From Candidatus Methanolliviera sp. GoM_oil (GTDB lineage Archaea; Halobacteriota; Methanoliparia; Methanoliparales; Methanoliparaceae), in assembly GCA_902158735.1 (NCBI GenBank), contig CABGHG010000001.1:1-30589 (forward strand): a DNA stretch of 30,589 nucleotides, given 5' to 3'. A program made the translations under genes and the position numbers. The notes under the pieces were generated by a model. The model was not told where the DNA came from and did not search any database. It worked only from the letters and a program-made list of their open reading frames with translations. Shown in pieces: positions 1 through 7,965 of this stretch (position 1 is the stretch's first letter; each line of letters starts with the position of its first letter).

Positions 1-823
1 CCCTCAATTCAGATCGTAATTGTTCTTTCACTCTTTCTCCGTATCTTCCTCTCTCCTCAATGAATCTTTTATGTTCCTCTATCGCAGATGCCAATTCGCC
101 GACACCATCTCCAGAAGTTGCGACTGTCTTCACGATCTTTGGCAAAAACTCCTTTTTTACCGAACTATATCTAAGAGCTTCTTTTATCACTTGAACGGCC
201 ATCTCCGATTTCGGATCATCTGCCTTATTGACGGCATATATATCTGCATATTCGGTTACACCTCCCTTCATCATCTGAATGTCATCGCCCATCATAGGAC
301 CCACAACGACCACCACGGTATGTACATATCTCGCGGGGCTTATATCCAATTGCCCCGCTCCGACCCCTTCCAAAAAGATGATATCACAGCCGAAGATGTC
401 CATAATCTTAATTGCAGCCCCGACCCCTTGAGGAACCGCTCCATAACCGCCTCTCGATGCCATGCTCCTTATGAAGACATCTTTATCGTTTGCATGGTCT
501 TGCATTCTCACTCTATCCCCCAGGAGTGCCCCATGGCTTAAGGGGCTTGTGGGATCTATAGCGATGACTCCAACTTTATAATTTTTTTTCCTGTATGCCC
601 CGATAAGCCTATTAATCAAGGTGCTCTTTCCAACGCCGAAGGGGCCAATCAAACCGACGATATGGGCATCTCCTCTATATTCTTTATATACCTCTTCCAA
701 TGGTGTATGATCCTCAGTGGGATCTTCCGCCAAACTGATCAATTTTGAGGCAATAGGCTTATCTCCCTCCCGTAATCTTTTTATAATCTCTCCATCAGAA
801 AGATTTTTTAGATTCATACCCAT
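1..823 (-). CDS. meaB: MeaB/ArgK-family G-protein chaperone of a B12 acyl-CoA mutase (3' end cut by window)
   Basis: GTPase that loads and protects adenosylcobalamin in acyl-CoA mutases. The reading frame is open to the window edge, so about 274 codons are visible and the C-terminus is missing. Visible motifs are a P-loop GPFGVGKST (residues 60-68), the family block DVFIRSMASRG (about 115-125) and the guanine-specificity motif NKAD (199-202). The usual ETVGVGQ switch motif reads EGVGAGQ (152-158), which is a deviation. The start is ATG at 823 or a second in-frame ATG at 817; neither has a strong Shine-Dalgarno. It lies 19 nt downstream of the B12-binding subunit gene and is surely co-transcribed with both mutase subunits. 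Family assignment is secure; whether it serves only this mutase is inference. Confidence 0.93.
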   Translation of the reverse strand, partial: MGMNLKNLSDGEIIKRLREGDKPIASKLISLAEDPTEDHTPLEEVYKEYRGDAHIVGLIGPFGVGKSTLINRLIGAYRKKNYKVGVIAIDPTSPLSHGALLGDRVRMQDHANDKDVFIRSMASRGGYGAVPQGVGAAIKIMDIFGCDIIFLEGVGAGQLDISPARYVHTVVVVVGPMMGDDIQMMKGGVTEYADIYAVNKADDPKSEMAVQVIKEALRYSSVKKEFLPKIVKTVATSGDGVGELASAIEEHKRFIEERGRYGERVKEQLRSELR

Positions 824-842
824 ATTTACCAGTTATCTCTTT

Positions 843-1262
843 TTATTTTACCTCTTTCCCCAGTTTATCTTTTACAAGTTTTTTGATCATATTCGCAATT
901 TCAGATATCGTTGTGCCGGGAATGAAGATACCATCGACTCCCGAGCGTTTCAAGAGGTCAAAGTCTTCCAATGGAATCGTACCACCCACCAGGACCACGA
1001 CATTCTCAAGCAATTCTCTCTCATTAAGCGCACCCGTTATTGCTGGGATGAGAACATCATGTGCTCCAGATAATATACTGAGACCTATCACATCGACATC
1101 TTCTTGAATCGCCGTCTCAACGATCATCTCCGGTGTATTCCAGAGACCAGCATAGATCACCTCAAATCCCGACTCCGTTAATCCCCTCGAGACCACCTTA
1201 ATCCCTCTATCGTGTCCATCCAATCCCGGCTTTGCCATCAATACCTTAATCGGTTTTATCAT
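843..1262 (-). CDS. B12-binding small subunit of acyl-CoA mutase (methylmalonyl/isobutyryl-CoA mutase family)
   Basis: 139-aa stand-alone cobalamin-binding domain. It shows the base-off signature DGHDRG (residues 15-20), in which His17 would be the lower axial cobalt ligand, then GLSILSGAH (about 61-69) and the VVLVGGTIP loop (about 89-97). Split mutases have a separate B12 subunit of this length. It lies between the catalytic subunit gene (25 nt upstream) and meaB. Its start is unusual: the GGAG ribosome-binding site and the ATG are the end of a dispersed repeat (see 1263-1285). By itself this subunit does not reveal the substrate; the partner's active site suggests isobutyryl/butyryl-CoA rather than methylmalonyl-CoA. 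Confidence 0.93.
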   Translation of the reverse strand: MIKPIKVLMAKPGLDGHDRGIKVVSRGLTESGFEVIYAGLWNTPEMIVETAIQEDVDVIGLSILSGAHDVLIPAITGALNERELLENVVVLVGGTIPLEDFDLLKRSGVDGIFIPGTTISEIANMIKKLVKDKLGKEVK

Positions 1263-1285
1263 TCAAAAATCTCCAATTTGCACCA
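1263..1285 (-). repeat. Dispersed start-codon element, copy A (degenerate hairpin with Shine-Dalgarno)
   Basis: The whole spacer between the two mutase subunit genes is one copy of a sequence seen elsewhere in the window. Read on the minus strand it runs GTGCAAATT, then GGAGATTTTTGA, then the ATG at 1262. The GGAG lies 8 nt before the ATG. The left arm is degenerate (CAAATT against the expected CAAAAATC), so the hairpin is weak, but the right half is identical to the copies before uS3 and eL32. Confidence 0.75.
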
Positions 1286-1287
1286 TC

Positions 1288-2982
1288 TCAAAATATGGGC
1301 GGCTCCCTAAATCTACCAAAGACATCCTGGAGCGCATACATCACCTCTCCCATCGTGGCTTTGGCATTCACCGCCTCATATATATGCTCAAACATCGGTT
1401 GAGGTTCGTCGAATTTATTATCCTGCATCTCCTCTGCCGTCTTTCTTATGGTATCAAGGATAGTATCTATCTTATTACCGTCCCTATTCTCTCTATACTC
1501 CTTCAACCATTTCCTTCTTTTCTCCTCGAGATCCAACGGTATTCTTAGAGGTTCAAACGAATATTCTATCGATTCTGGCTTTATATCATTTACACCAACT
1601 TTGATAATTTCATTCTTCTCGATCTTACCCTGGTATTCCGATGCCGATTTTGCAATCTCCCGCCAGAAGTAGCCATCGAGGATCGCCTTTGTGGCACCTC
1701 CCATCTTCTCGATCTTCTCGATCTCCTTCATCGCTCCTTCTGTCATCTCTCTTGTGAGCCATTCCACATAGTAAGAACCGCCGAGTGGATCAACCGTATC
1801 CGTTGCACCGATCTCGTATGCCAGTATCCTCTGGGTTAAGGTGGCAATATCCGCCGCTTTATCCGTCGGCGTACAGATCGCCTCATCGTAAGAATCTGTG
1901 TGTAAGGATTGGCAACCACCAAGCACCGCTGCCATCCCTTGTATGGCAACCCTTGCAATATTTGTCTCCGGATATTGGTATGTCAAGGTACATCCACCGG
2001 TTTGGACGTGGAACCTACACATAAGTGATTTTGGATTCTTAGCCCCGAACCAGTCTCTCATAATCTCCGCCCAGATCTTTCTCGCCGCCCTAAATTTTGC
2101 GACTTCCTCGAAGAAATTATCATGTGCGTTCCAGAAGAAGCTCAACCTCGGAGCAAAGCTATCCACATCCATCTTCCATCTCTCGGTAAGATACCTGACA
2201 AATTCTACGCCATCTGAAATCGTCCAAGCAAGCTCCTGGAGAGCAGTCGAACCCGCCTCTCTGATGTGGTATCCACTTATGCTGATCGTATTCCAGAGCG
2301 GAGCGTTCTTTGTGCAGTATCTTATCAGATCCGTGTTCAGATAGAGATGTGCCTCGGGTGAATATCTATAATGCTTCTGTGAATAAAAATCCTTCAGTGA
2401 ATCGTTCTGCGTCGTGCCACCGACCTTTGAGATCGGTATTCCTCGCTTCTTTGCGAGTGCAAAGTATGATGCGAGGATATATTCTGCCGGCGTGTTGATC
2501 GTGAAGTTAACGGTGATCTCATCCGGTCTAATCCCCGAGAAGAGGGATTCCATATCCTCAAATGTGCAGACAGATACACCACATCTGCCAACTTCTCCAA
2601 GGGCAAGTGGATCGTCGCTATCTATTCCATTTATCGTTGGAAAATCGAATGCCGTGCTCAACCCTGTTTCTCCGTGTGCCATAAGTTCTTTCCATCTTCT
2701 ATTCGTATCTTCTGGACCTCCTAAACCGGAGAACATCCGTATCGTCCATATCCTTCCTCTGAACATGTTGGGGTATATCCCCCGCGTATATGGATATTCG
2801 CCCGGTCTCCCTATATCTTTATCGTAATTTATCTCTCTTACATCTTCTGGAGTGTAAATCCTCTTTACCGGGACCCAAGACAACGTCTCAAAATCATCTC
2901 TTCTTTCAAGACCTTTCTTGGCCCTCTCCCTCTCTTCCATAGCCTTTTTAATCAGCTTCTTGCCCGCCTCTTCACCTATCAT
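1288..2982 (-). CDS. Acyl-CoA mutase large (catalytic) subunit, isobutyryl-CoA-mutase-like active site
   Basis: 564-aa TIM-barrel subunit of an adenosylcobalamin mutase. Family blocks are clear: TRGIYPNMFRGRIWTIR, GLSTAFDFPT, ISISGYHIREAGST, APRLSFFWNAHDNFFEE, LGGCQSLHTDSYDEA and DTVDPLGGSYYVE. With a constant offset against Propionibacterium methylmalonyl-CoA mutase, Tyr89 is Phe (F84 here), Arg207 is Gln (Q202) and catalytic His244 is kept (H239). Phe plus Gln is the pair described for isobutyryl-CoA mutase, so n-butyryl/isobutyryl-CoA isomerisation is the better prediction (inference). The 2-hydroxyisobutyryl mutase Asp is absent (Ala in STAFD). I chose ATG 2982 because GAGAGGAGAGG lies just upstream; an in-frame ATG at 3015 would precede the predicted transcription start. 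It heads the operon with the B12 subunit and meaB. Confidence 0.93.
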   Translation of the reverse strand: MIGEEAGKKLIKKAMEERERAKKGLERRDDFETLSWVPVKRIYTPEDVREINYDKDIGRPGEYPYTRGIYPNMFRGRIWTIRMFSGLGGPEDTNRRWKELMAHGETGLSTAFDFPTINGIDSDDPLALGEVGRCGVSVCTFEDMESLFSGIRPDEITVNFTINTPAEYILASYFALAKKRGIPISKVGGTTQNDSLKDFYSQKHYRYSPEAHLYLNTDLIRYCTKNAPLWNTISISGYHIREAGSTALQELAWTISDGVEFVRYLTERWKMDVDSFAPRLSFFWNAHDNFFEEVAKFRAARKIWAEIMRDWFGAKNPKSLMCRFHVQTGGCTLTYQYPETNIARVAIQGMAAVLGGCQSLHTDSYDEAICTPTDKAADIATLTQRILAYEIGATDTVDPLGGSYYVEWLTREMTEGAMKEIEKIEKMGGATKAILDGYFWREIAKSASEYQGKIEKNEIIKVGVNDIKPESIEYSFEPLRIPLDLEEKRRKWLKEYRENRDGNKIDTILDTIRKTAEEMQDNKFDEPQPMFEHIYEAVNAKATMGEVMYALQDVFGRFREPPIF

Positions 2983-2985
2983 CTT

Positions 2986-3026
2986 CCTCTCCTCTCTAAT
3001 TTCTTTGCATTGCATAGCATAAAAAG
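2986..3026 (-). promoter_or_regulatory. Promoter and Shine-Dalgarno of the mutase operon
   Basis: On the minus strand a TATA-like CTTTTTATG occupies 3018-3026, which would place the transcription start near 2997. A strong purine-rich ribosome-binding site, GAGAGGAGAGG, follows within 2986-2997, just before ATG 2982. This spacing supports the shorter start for the large subunit. Confidence 0.5.
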
Positions 3027-3050
3027 ATATTTACAGGTTAAATGAGTATA

Positions 3051-3085
3051 GATCCCTCGCCATTTAGGGCGGGGAGTATGCCAGA
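3051..3085 (+). mobile_element. Possible orphan end of an IS200/IS605-type (TnpB) element
   Basis: The sequence GATCCCTCGCC ATTTAG GGCGGGG AGTATG forms a 7-bp GC-rich hairpin (arms 3055-3061 and 3068-3074, one G-U pair). It is preceded by GATC and followed by AGTATG. Right ends of IS605-family elements, which double as the TnpB guide-RNA scaffold, often look like this. No tnpA or tnpB lies next to it, so this would be a relic. The call rests on recalled resemblance only. Confidence 0.3.
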
Positions 3086-3109
3086 ACGTTGATTCTTCGC
3101 TTACGCGGA

Positions 3110-3137
3110 AAATGGGATGATAGAAATGGGATGATAG
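3110..3137 (+). repeat. 14-bp tandem duplication
   Basis: AAATGGGATGATAG is present twice head to tail (3110-3123 and 3124-3137), between the IS605-like hairpin and the TATA box of the next gene. It could be a slippage product or an insertion/excision footprint. Confidence 0.8.
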
Positions 3138-3142
3138 TTATC

Positions 3143-3150
3143 TTTATATG
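3143..3150 (+). promoter_or_regulatory. TATA box of the 57-aa gene
   Basis: TTTATATG lies 43 nt before the start codon of the small basic protein. The expected transcription start near 3171 would leave a roughly 20-nt leader holding the GAGAGG ribosome-binding site. Confidence 0.5.
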
Positions 3151-3192
3151 GTATACTATTCAATCCTCAAAACAAAAAGAGAGGATTGATAT

Positions 3193-3366
3193 ATGGGAAA
3201 GACAGGAACGACAAAATGGGTAAAGATTAGAAATAAGAAGGGAAGATACAGGCTTGTGCCTCAAAAGAGGGCTAACTATAAAAGACCAGGGCCAAACCAG
3301 AGGCGCGATGGTAAGGGTAAACTCAGGAGAAGACTGAAGAGATCTCCTCAATCGGTGATCAGGTAA
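3193..3366 (+). CDS. Small highly basic archaeal protein (DUF5350-like)
   Basis: 57-aa protein beginning MGKTGTTKWVKIRNKKGRYR, with a central block KRPGPNQRRDGKGK and an arginine/lysine-rich end. It has a good ribosome-binding site (GAGAGG, about 7 nt before the ATG) and its own TATA box, so it is very likely real. I recall short archaeal proteins of this form, with an N-terminal MGKTGS/T and a PGPNQR block, filed under DUF5350; this is recollection, not a search. No catalytic motif is visible. Size, charge and position before aIF1 suggest an RNA- or ribosome-associated role, as inference only. The stop is 42 nt before the aIF1 start. Confidence 0.75.
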   Translation: MGKTGTTKWVKIRNKKGRYRLVPQKRANYKRPGPNQRRDGKGKLRRRLKRSPQSVIR

Positions 3367-3379
3367 AATTCTTCAAAAG

Positions 3380-3388
3380 GTTTATATC
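3380..3388 (+). promoter_or_regulatory. TATA box of the aIF1 gene; leaderless transcript likely
   Basis: GTTTATATC is centred about 25 nt before the first ATG of the next gene (3409), so the predicted transcription start falls on the start codon. There is no ribosome-binding site between, which fits a leaderless mRNA. Confidence 0.55.
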
Positions 3389-3408
3389 CTGTCATAGCAT
3401 AATTTTAC

Positions 3409-3723
3409 ATGATGAACCAGGACGTGTGTCCCAAGTGTGGACTTCCAAAAGACCTTTGTATATGTGAAGAGGTTGCCAAAGAGAGCCAAAAGGTAACCAT
3501 AAGGGTGAATAGGAGGCGTTACGGGAAAGAGGTTACGGTTGTGGACGGAATGGATGGGGGAGATATAGATCTTGATGAATTGGCACGTTTTCTAAAATCG
3601 AGACTCGCCTGCGGGGGGACGGTTAAAGACTCGACGATAGAGCTACAAGGGCAACACAAAGCTAGAGTAAAAGAGATGCTCATCTCCAAAGGATTTTCCC
3701 CAGGGCAGATAAAGGTCGTATAA
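3409..3723 (+). CDS. Translation initiation factor aIF1 (SUI1 family)
   Basis: 104-aa SUI1-fold protein that binds the small ribosomal subunit near the P site and controls start-codon fidelity. The N-terminus has a zinc-knuckle-like [13 protein letters not shown] (residues 7-19). The SUI1 core follows, with the typical block [20 protein letters not shown] and the C-terminal [13 protein letters not shown]. Two tandem ATG codons (3409, 3412) are possible starts. In many archaea this gene sits inside the ribosomal cluster next to uL29 and Rpp29; here it has its own promoter about 6.4 kb upstream of that cluster. It is convergent with scpA. Confidence 0.93.
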   Translation: MMNQDVCPKCGLPKDLCICEEVAKESQKVTIRVNRRRYGKEVTVVDGMDGGDIDLDELARFLKSRLACGGTVKDSTIELQGQHKARVKEMLISKGFSPGQIKVV

Positions 3724-3734
3724 GGAAGGGACTA

Positions 3735-3751
3735 TCCTTTTTGGTTATTTT
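3735..3751 (+). terminator. T-rich terminator after aIF1
   Basis: CCTTTTTGGTTATTTTTG follows the aIF1 stop, as expected for archaeal U-tract termination. It overlaps the 3' end of the convergent scpA gene. Confidence 0.4.
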
Positions 3752-4452
3752 TGCTCGATATAAATCTCCTTGAAGGGTTTTTTTTGCTTTAAGACGATGT
3801 ATTTTCTGGCAGAGAGAAAGAGAAGCGGCAGATAGGTTAGTATTATGCTTGTGGGATTATTTTTATCCTCTCCCACCAGTTCTGATAGCGTAATGGTCGT
3901 TTTACTCTTAAATCTCTCATCGAGTATCTCTCTCATTCGCCGAATGATGGTTTCCATATCATCTTCATCCAGCATCTCTAAAACTTTTCTTTCCCGTCTT
4001 TCGTCCTCTCTCTCATCTTTTTTATGCGCCTTAGATCTATTTTTCTTCTCTCTCAATTTTATTGCTTTGTCCAATTGATCTATCAGTTCTAAAAGTGTGA
4101 CCGGTCTTTTTTTTAGTTTTACATGATGAAAGAATTTATCTCCCTCCTTTTCACCTATCTCCACCTCTCTTTCATCGGTAAAAAATTCTTCTTCATAAGA
4201 TTCTTCCTTGCACAACGTGCTCTCATTATCCTCTTCTAATAGAACCTCAGATTTCATCCTTAGAAGAATGGAACCATATAAAAGCGTCCTTCCAGATACT
4301 CTCAAGTTGAGCATCTTCATCTCCTTCAGATGCGACAGAAACTCATCCGTTACCTTCACTATATCTATATTCCACGGATCTATCGTCCCGTCCGATGCCA
4401 TCTCGAGGAGTATCTTTATCGGGTCTTCAGGCGGTAAAAGATCTGATTCCAA
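3745..4452 (-). CDS. scpA: Segregation and condensation protein A (kleisin)
   Basis: 235-aa kleisin that bridges the two SMC heads and closes the condensin ring. The N-terminal block LPPEDPIKILLEMASDGTID followed by PWNIDIVKVTDEFL is characteristic of ScpA. The middle (about 85-160) is very acidic and then lysine-rich. The C-terminal winged-helix half contains TITLSELVGED and TYLPLLFLSARKYI. It starts with TTG at 4452, directly abutting the smc stop codon, with GAGGT about 8 nt upstream inside the smc end, so the two are translationally coupled. No scpB is seen beside it. Confidence 0.92.
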   Translation of the reverse strand: MESDLLPPEDPIKILLEMASDGTIDPWNIDIVKVTDEFLSHLKEMKMLNLRVSGRTLLYGSILLRMKSEVLLEEDNESTLCKEESYEEEFFTDEREVEIGEKEGDKFFHHVKLKKRPVTLLELIDQLDKAIKLREKKNRSKAHKKDEREDERRERKVLEMLDEDDMETIIRRMREILDERFKSKTTITLSELVGEDKNNPTSIILTYLPLLFLSARKYIVLKQKKPFKEIYIEQK

Positions 4453-7400
4453 TTAATTCAACCTCACGCCCGTTATGTGAGATATACCATCCATGAGTGT
4501 TACTCCTAGCACACCATGCGCGCCTTCGAGCATCTTCTTCCTGAGTGAGATCACGATGAATTGGGCATCTGATGAGAAGCTTCGGATCATACTTGAGACC
4601 TTTCCGGCATTAACACCGTCAAGGAACATATCAACCTCATCGAAGATGTAGAAGGGTGACGGTTGGAATTTTTGCGCCGAAAATATTAGAGAGAGGGCGA
4701 TCAAACTCTTCTCTCCTCCCGACATCGCTTGTAATCTTTGAGCCACATTTTTACCTTCTGGCATCGCCCTGATCCAAAGCCCCCCATTAAAAGGATCTTC
4801 TTCATCTTCCAGAACCAGTTCCCCGCTTCCCCCCGAGATCCCCCCATATATCTCCTTGAAGTTCTCGTTTATCCCGTTAAACGTGTTCATAAACGCTTCG
4901 CGCTTCATCCCATCAAATTTTCCAATCCTCTCCAATAGATCATCTCGCTCTCGATTTAAAACATCTCTCTTCTCCGCGAGATCTCTGTATCTCCCATCCA
5001 CGGAGCCGTATTCATCGATGGATCTCATGTTGACGGGTTCCATGCTCTTGATCTCTCCAACAAACTCTTCTATCTTCTTTTCGATCTCTCTCTTTGGCGG
5101 AAGATCTTCTGGCACATCCATCGTGGCTACTTTTTCATCGAAGGAGGATATTCTCTCCCTCAATTCATCCAATTTTTCTTTTACAGACTCTTTCTTGGTG
5201 TTTATGATCTCAATATTTTTATTTATCGATAGTTCTTCTCTTTCAAGCGATGAAATTTCATTTAGGATAGCGTCTCTCTTCTCTCGCAATTTAAGTGTCT
5301 TTTCGTCTGCCTCTTCTTCGATCTTTCTCTTCTCCTCCACCAATGCTTTCATCTCTTCTATCTTCTTTTTCTCTCCCTCGATATCATTTTTAAGCATGGA
5401 TCTATCCTTCTCTCCATCCTCAAGCTCCTTTTTGAGCTCTTCGATCCTCTCTTCTGTATGCTTTTTATTCAGGGATCTCTCCCTCAATTCATCCTCTATC
5501 CCCCGTATCTTATCGTTCAACCTCGATACCTCTTCGATCAAAGAATCTCTTCTCTCTGTGAGAGATGGAAGCATCGAAGATCTGATGCCATCCGCCAACT
5601 CATTCTTCTTCGCTTCAAGCTCCTTAAATTCCAGATCTATCTCTCGAATCTTCTTCTCCAGTGAATCCATCTCATCAGAATAGTTTCTTCCCTCTTCTTC
5701 TATCTGGTTTATATCTCTCTCTATCTCTCCGATCTGTTTAGAAACGTCTTCTTTCTCCTTTTCAAAACCCGAGAGAACCGCCTCACATTTATATGATCTT
5801 CTCTCAATCTCCGTTAGGCGATCTCTTCTTCTCTCGATCTCTTCTCTCATATCTGCCAATTTTTCTCTTACCTCTTCTAATTTCATCTCTCTCTTTATAA
5901 TTTCTGCAGATATCTTCTGTAATTCATCTCTTCGATCGACAGAAAACTTTAATCTTCTCTTGAAGGAGCCACCCGTCATCGCTCCGCTCCTCTCGATCAA
6001 TTCGCCATCGAGCGTCACCATCCTGTAGCTATTTTTCATGCCGCATCGAGCATCTTCAAGATTATCGAAGACCAAGGTATCTCCAAATACGTAACCAAAA
6101 ACATCTTCGAACTTCTCATCGTATTTGACGAGATTCAATGTGTAATCGATGAATCCGTTCAGCTTTGGTTCTCTCTGGCTAATCCTGCTTTTTCTTATTC
6201 TGTTGAGCGGTAAAAACGTTGCTCTACCCATATTTTCTCTCTTTAAAAGGGATATGGCATTTGTAGCATCCTCGTCTGTATCTGTTACGATGTGCTGGAG
6301 TCTTCCACCAGCCGCAACTTCTAATGCCACCGAATATCGCTCATCCACCTTCCCAAGTTCCGCAACGGATCCATAGATTCCTCGAAGTTCTCCACTCCTT
6401 TTAGCATTTAATATGAAGCTTGCTCCCTTGCTATATGCGTCTAATTCTTCTGATGCCTTAATTTTTGCCTCTATTTTTGCGCACATCTCTTTTAATTCAT
6501 CTATTTTACCCTCTAACATATCTGCTTCAAGTTTTTCTGATGAATACCGCTCTTTTAGATCACCCAATTCGCCTGAAATTTTATTCTTCTCCCTTCTCAA
6601 TTCGCCAATCTCTTCAAGCGTCTTTTCCATCGAGTTCTCTATCTCTTCCAATCTTTCAGATAGATCGGATCTTTTACCGATCAATCCATCTTTCTCGGAC
6701 GATCTTCTCCTTGAAAAGCTCAATATCCTGTCTTCCTCTCTCAGACTCTCATCTTTTTCGTATCTCTTCTCCCTCATTTCAAATCCAATCTCATCCAATC
6801 TTTTTATCTCTTCCGCGTGAGCTGCCCCGATTTTGTCTATCTTGGACTTTATTCTGTTCAATTCATCATCCATCTCATCTCTTTCCAGATTAAAGATATT
6901 CAGCCCAACTGCCATCTTTTTAATAATCTCATCCATCTCATCAACTTCTTCCCGCGCTCTATTTGATTCGATGAATTTTTTTTTCATTCTATCTCCGATA
7001 GATCCTATCTCTTTCTCCATTGCCTCTATTTTACCTTTAGATTTTGATATACGCTCTGATATCTCTTCAATTTCTCTTTTAACATCTATTTTCCCCCCTC
7101 CTGCTTTAGATATCTCTGAATTTATCTCTTCCGACGCCCCATTCAATACGATGAGTTTGGACTTTATCTCAGAGATCGAGCAGGAGAAGGCATCTTTATC
7201 ACTTTCGTATCTTTCTAACTCCTCTTTCAAGATATTATCTCTTCTATGGAGGTATCTTAGTTCTAAAATTGTCATATAATTTTCATATATCTCTTTCTCT
7301 TCTTTTAAAGATTTATACTTCAAAGCCTGCTCTTTTTCGTATTTCAATTGGTTTAAACGATCTTTTATCTCGTTTAATATTATATCAGCCATCTCTATTC

Positions 7401-7959
7401 GTTCTTTAACAATTTCAAGTTCTTCTAAAGCTTCTTCTTTCTTTTCATCAAACTCGGCAACGCCGGCGATATCGTCTATTATCCTCCTCCTGCGATAATC
7501 GCTCATCTCTATAATATTCGTCACGTCTCCCTGCATGACTACGCTGTATCCATCTGAGCTTATATTCGCTACGGATAGAGTATCGTGAAGGTCTGACAGA
7601 CTTACCGGATGTCCGTTGATGTAATAATAGCTATAATATCCTTTATCTGTCTTTTTTATATTCCTCTTTATCTCTACCTCATCTCCATCAAATCTTAACA
7701 TTCCATCATCGTTGTCCAAGATCAAAGATACCTCTGCATGGGATTTCTCTATTCCATCTCCCTTGAAGATCAGATCCGTGAGTTTTTCGGCCCTCATCCC
7801 TTTTGACCTTGAGATGCCGAGAACGAAGACGATAGCATCAATTATATTGGATTTCCCACAGCCGTTTGGACCAGAAATTGCAGTAAAATCGCTATAGAAT
7901 GGTATAGCCACTTTTTTTAATGATTTAAAATTCCGTATCTCCAACCTCTTTATGTGCAT
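4453..7959 (-). CDS. smc: Chromosome segregation ATPase SMC
   Basis: 1168-aa SMC protein that compacts and segregates the chromosome with ScpA. The Walker A motif GPNGCGKSN is at residues 30-38. Long charged coiled coils flank a hinge at about 505-660, in which IYGSVAELGKVDERYSVALE and the YRMVTLDGELIERSGAMTGG region are recognisable. The ABC signature MSGGEKSLIAL (about 1079) and Walker B FYIFDEVDMFLD (about 1103) close the head domain. Length is typical and no frameshift is seen. Transcription probably begins near 8035, leaving a leader that contains a 17-codon ORF. scpA follows with no gap. Confidence 0.97.
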   Translation of the reverse strand: MHIKRLEIRNFKSLKKVAIPFYSDFTAISGPNGCGKSNIIDAIVFVLGISRSKGMRAEKLTDLIFKGDGIEKSHAEVSLILDNDDGMLRFDGDEVEIKRNIKKTDKGYYSYYYINGHPVSLSDLHDTLSVANISSDGYSVVMQGDVTNIIEMSDYRRRRIIDDIAGVAEFDEKKEEALEELEIVKERIEMADIILNEIKDRLNQLKYEKEQALKYKSLKEEKEIYENYMTILELRYLHRRDNILKEELERYESDKDAFSCSISEIKSKLIVLNGASEEINSEISKAGGGKIDVKREIEEISERISKSKGKIEAMEKEIGSIGDRMKKKFIESNRAREEVDEMDEIIKKMAVGLNIFNLERDEMDDELNRIKSKIDKIGAAHAEEIKRLDEIGFEMREKRYEKDESLREEDRILSFSRRRSSEKDGLIGKRSDLSERLEEIENSMEKTLEEIGELRREKNKISGELGDLKERYSSEKLEADMLEGKIDELKEMCAKIEAKIKASEELDAYSKGASFILNAKRSGELRGIYGSVAELGKVDERYSVALEVAAGGRLQHIVTDTDEDATNAISLLKRENMGRATFLPLNRIRKSRISQREPKLNGFIDYTLNLVKYDEKFEDVFGYVFGDTLVFDNLEDARCGMKNSYRMVTLDGELIERSGAMTGGSFKRRLKFSVDRRDELQKISAEIIKREMKLEEVREKLADMREEIERRRDRLTEIERRSYKCEAVLSGFEKEKEDVSKQIGEIERDINQIEEEGRNYSDEMDSLEKKIREIDLEFKELEAKKNELADGIRSSMLPSLTERRDSLIEEVSRLNDKIRGIEDELRERSLNKKHTEERIEELKKELEDGEKDRSMLKNDIEGEKKKIEEMKALVEEKRKIEEEADEKTLKLREKRDAILNEISSLEREELSINKNIEIINTKKESVKEKLDELRERISSFDEKVATMDVPEDLPPKREIEKKIEEFVGEIKSMEPVNMRSIDEYGSVDGRYRDLAEKRDVLNRERDDLLERIGKFDGMKREAFMNTFNGINENFKEIYGGISGGSGELVLEDEEDPFNGGLWIRAMPEGKNVAQRLQAMSGGEKSLIALSLIFSAQKFQPSPFYIFDEVDMFLDGVNAGKVSSMIRSFSSDAQFIVISLRKKMLEGAHGVLGVTLMDGISHITGVRLN

Positions 7960-7965
7960 CGTGCT

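Noticed and set aside
2394..2827. Opposite- and same-strand frames within the mutase large subunit gene
   Set aside because: Shadows of the strongly conserved mutase reading frame.
4856..5683. Long plus-strand open frame opposite smc
   Set aside because: It is antisense to the SMC coiled coil. Its serine/phenylalanine-rich composition is the mirror of the Glu/Lys/Arg-rich coding strand, and no ribosome-binding site or family is evident.
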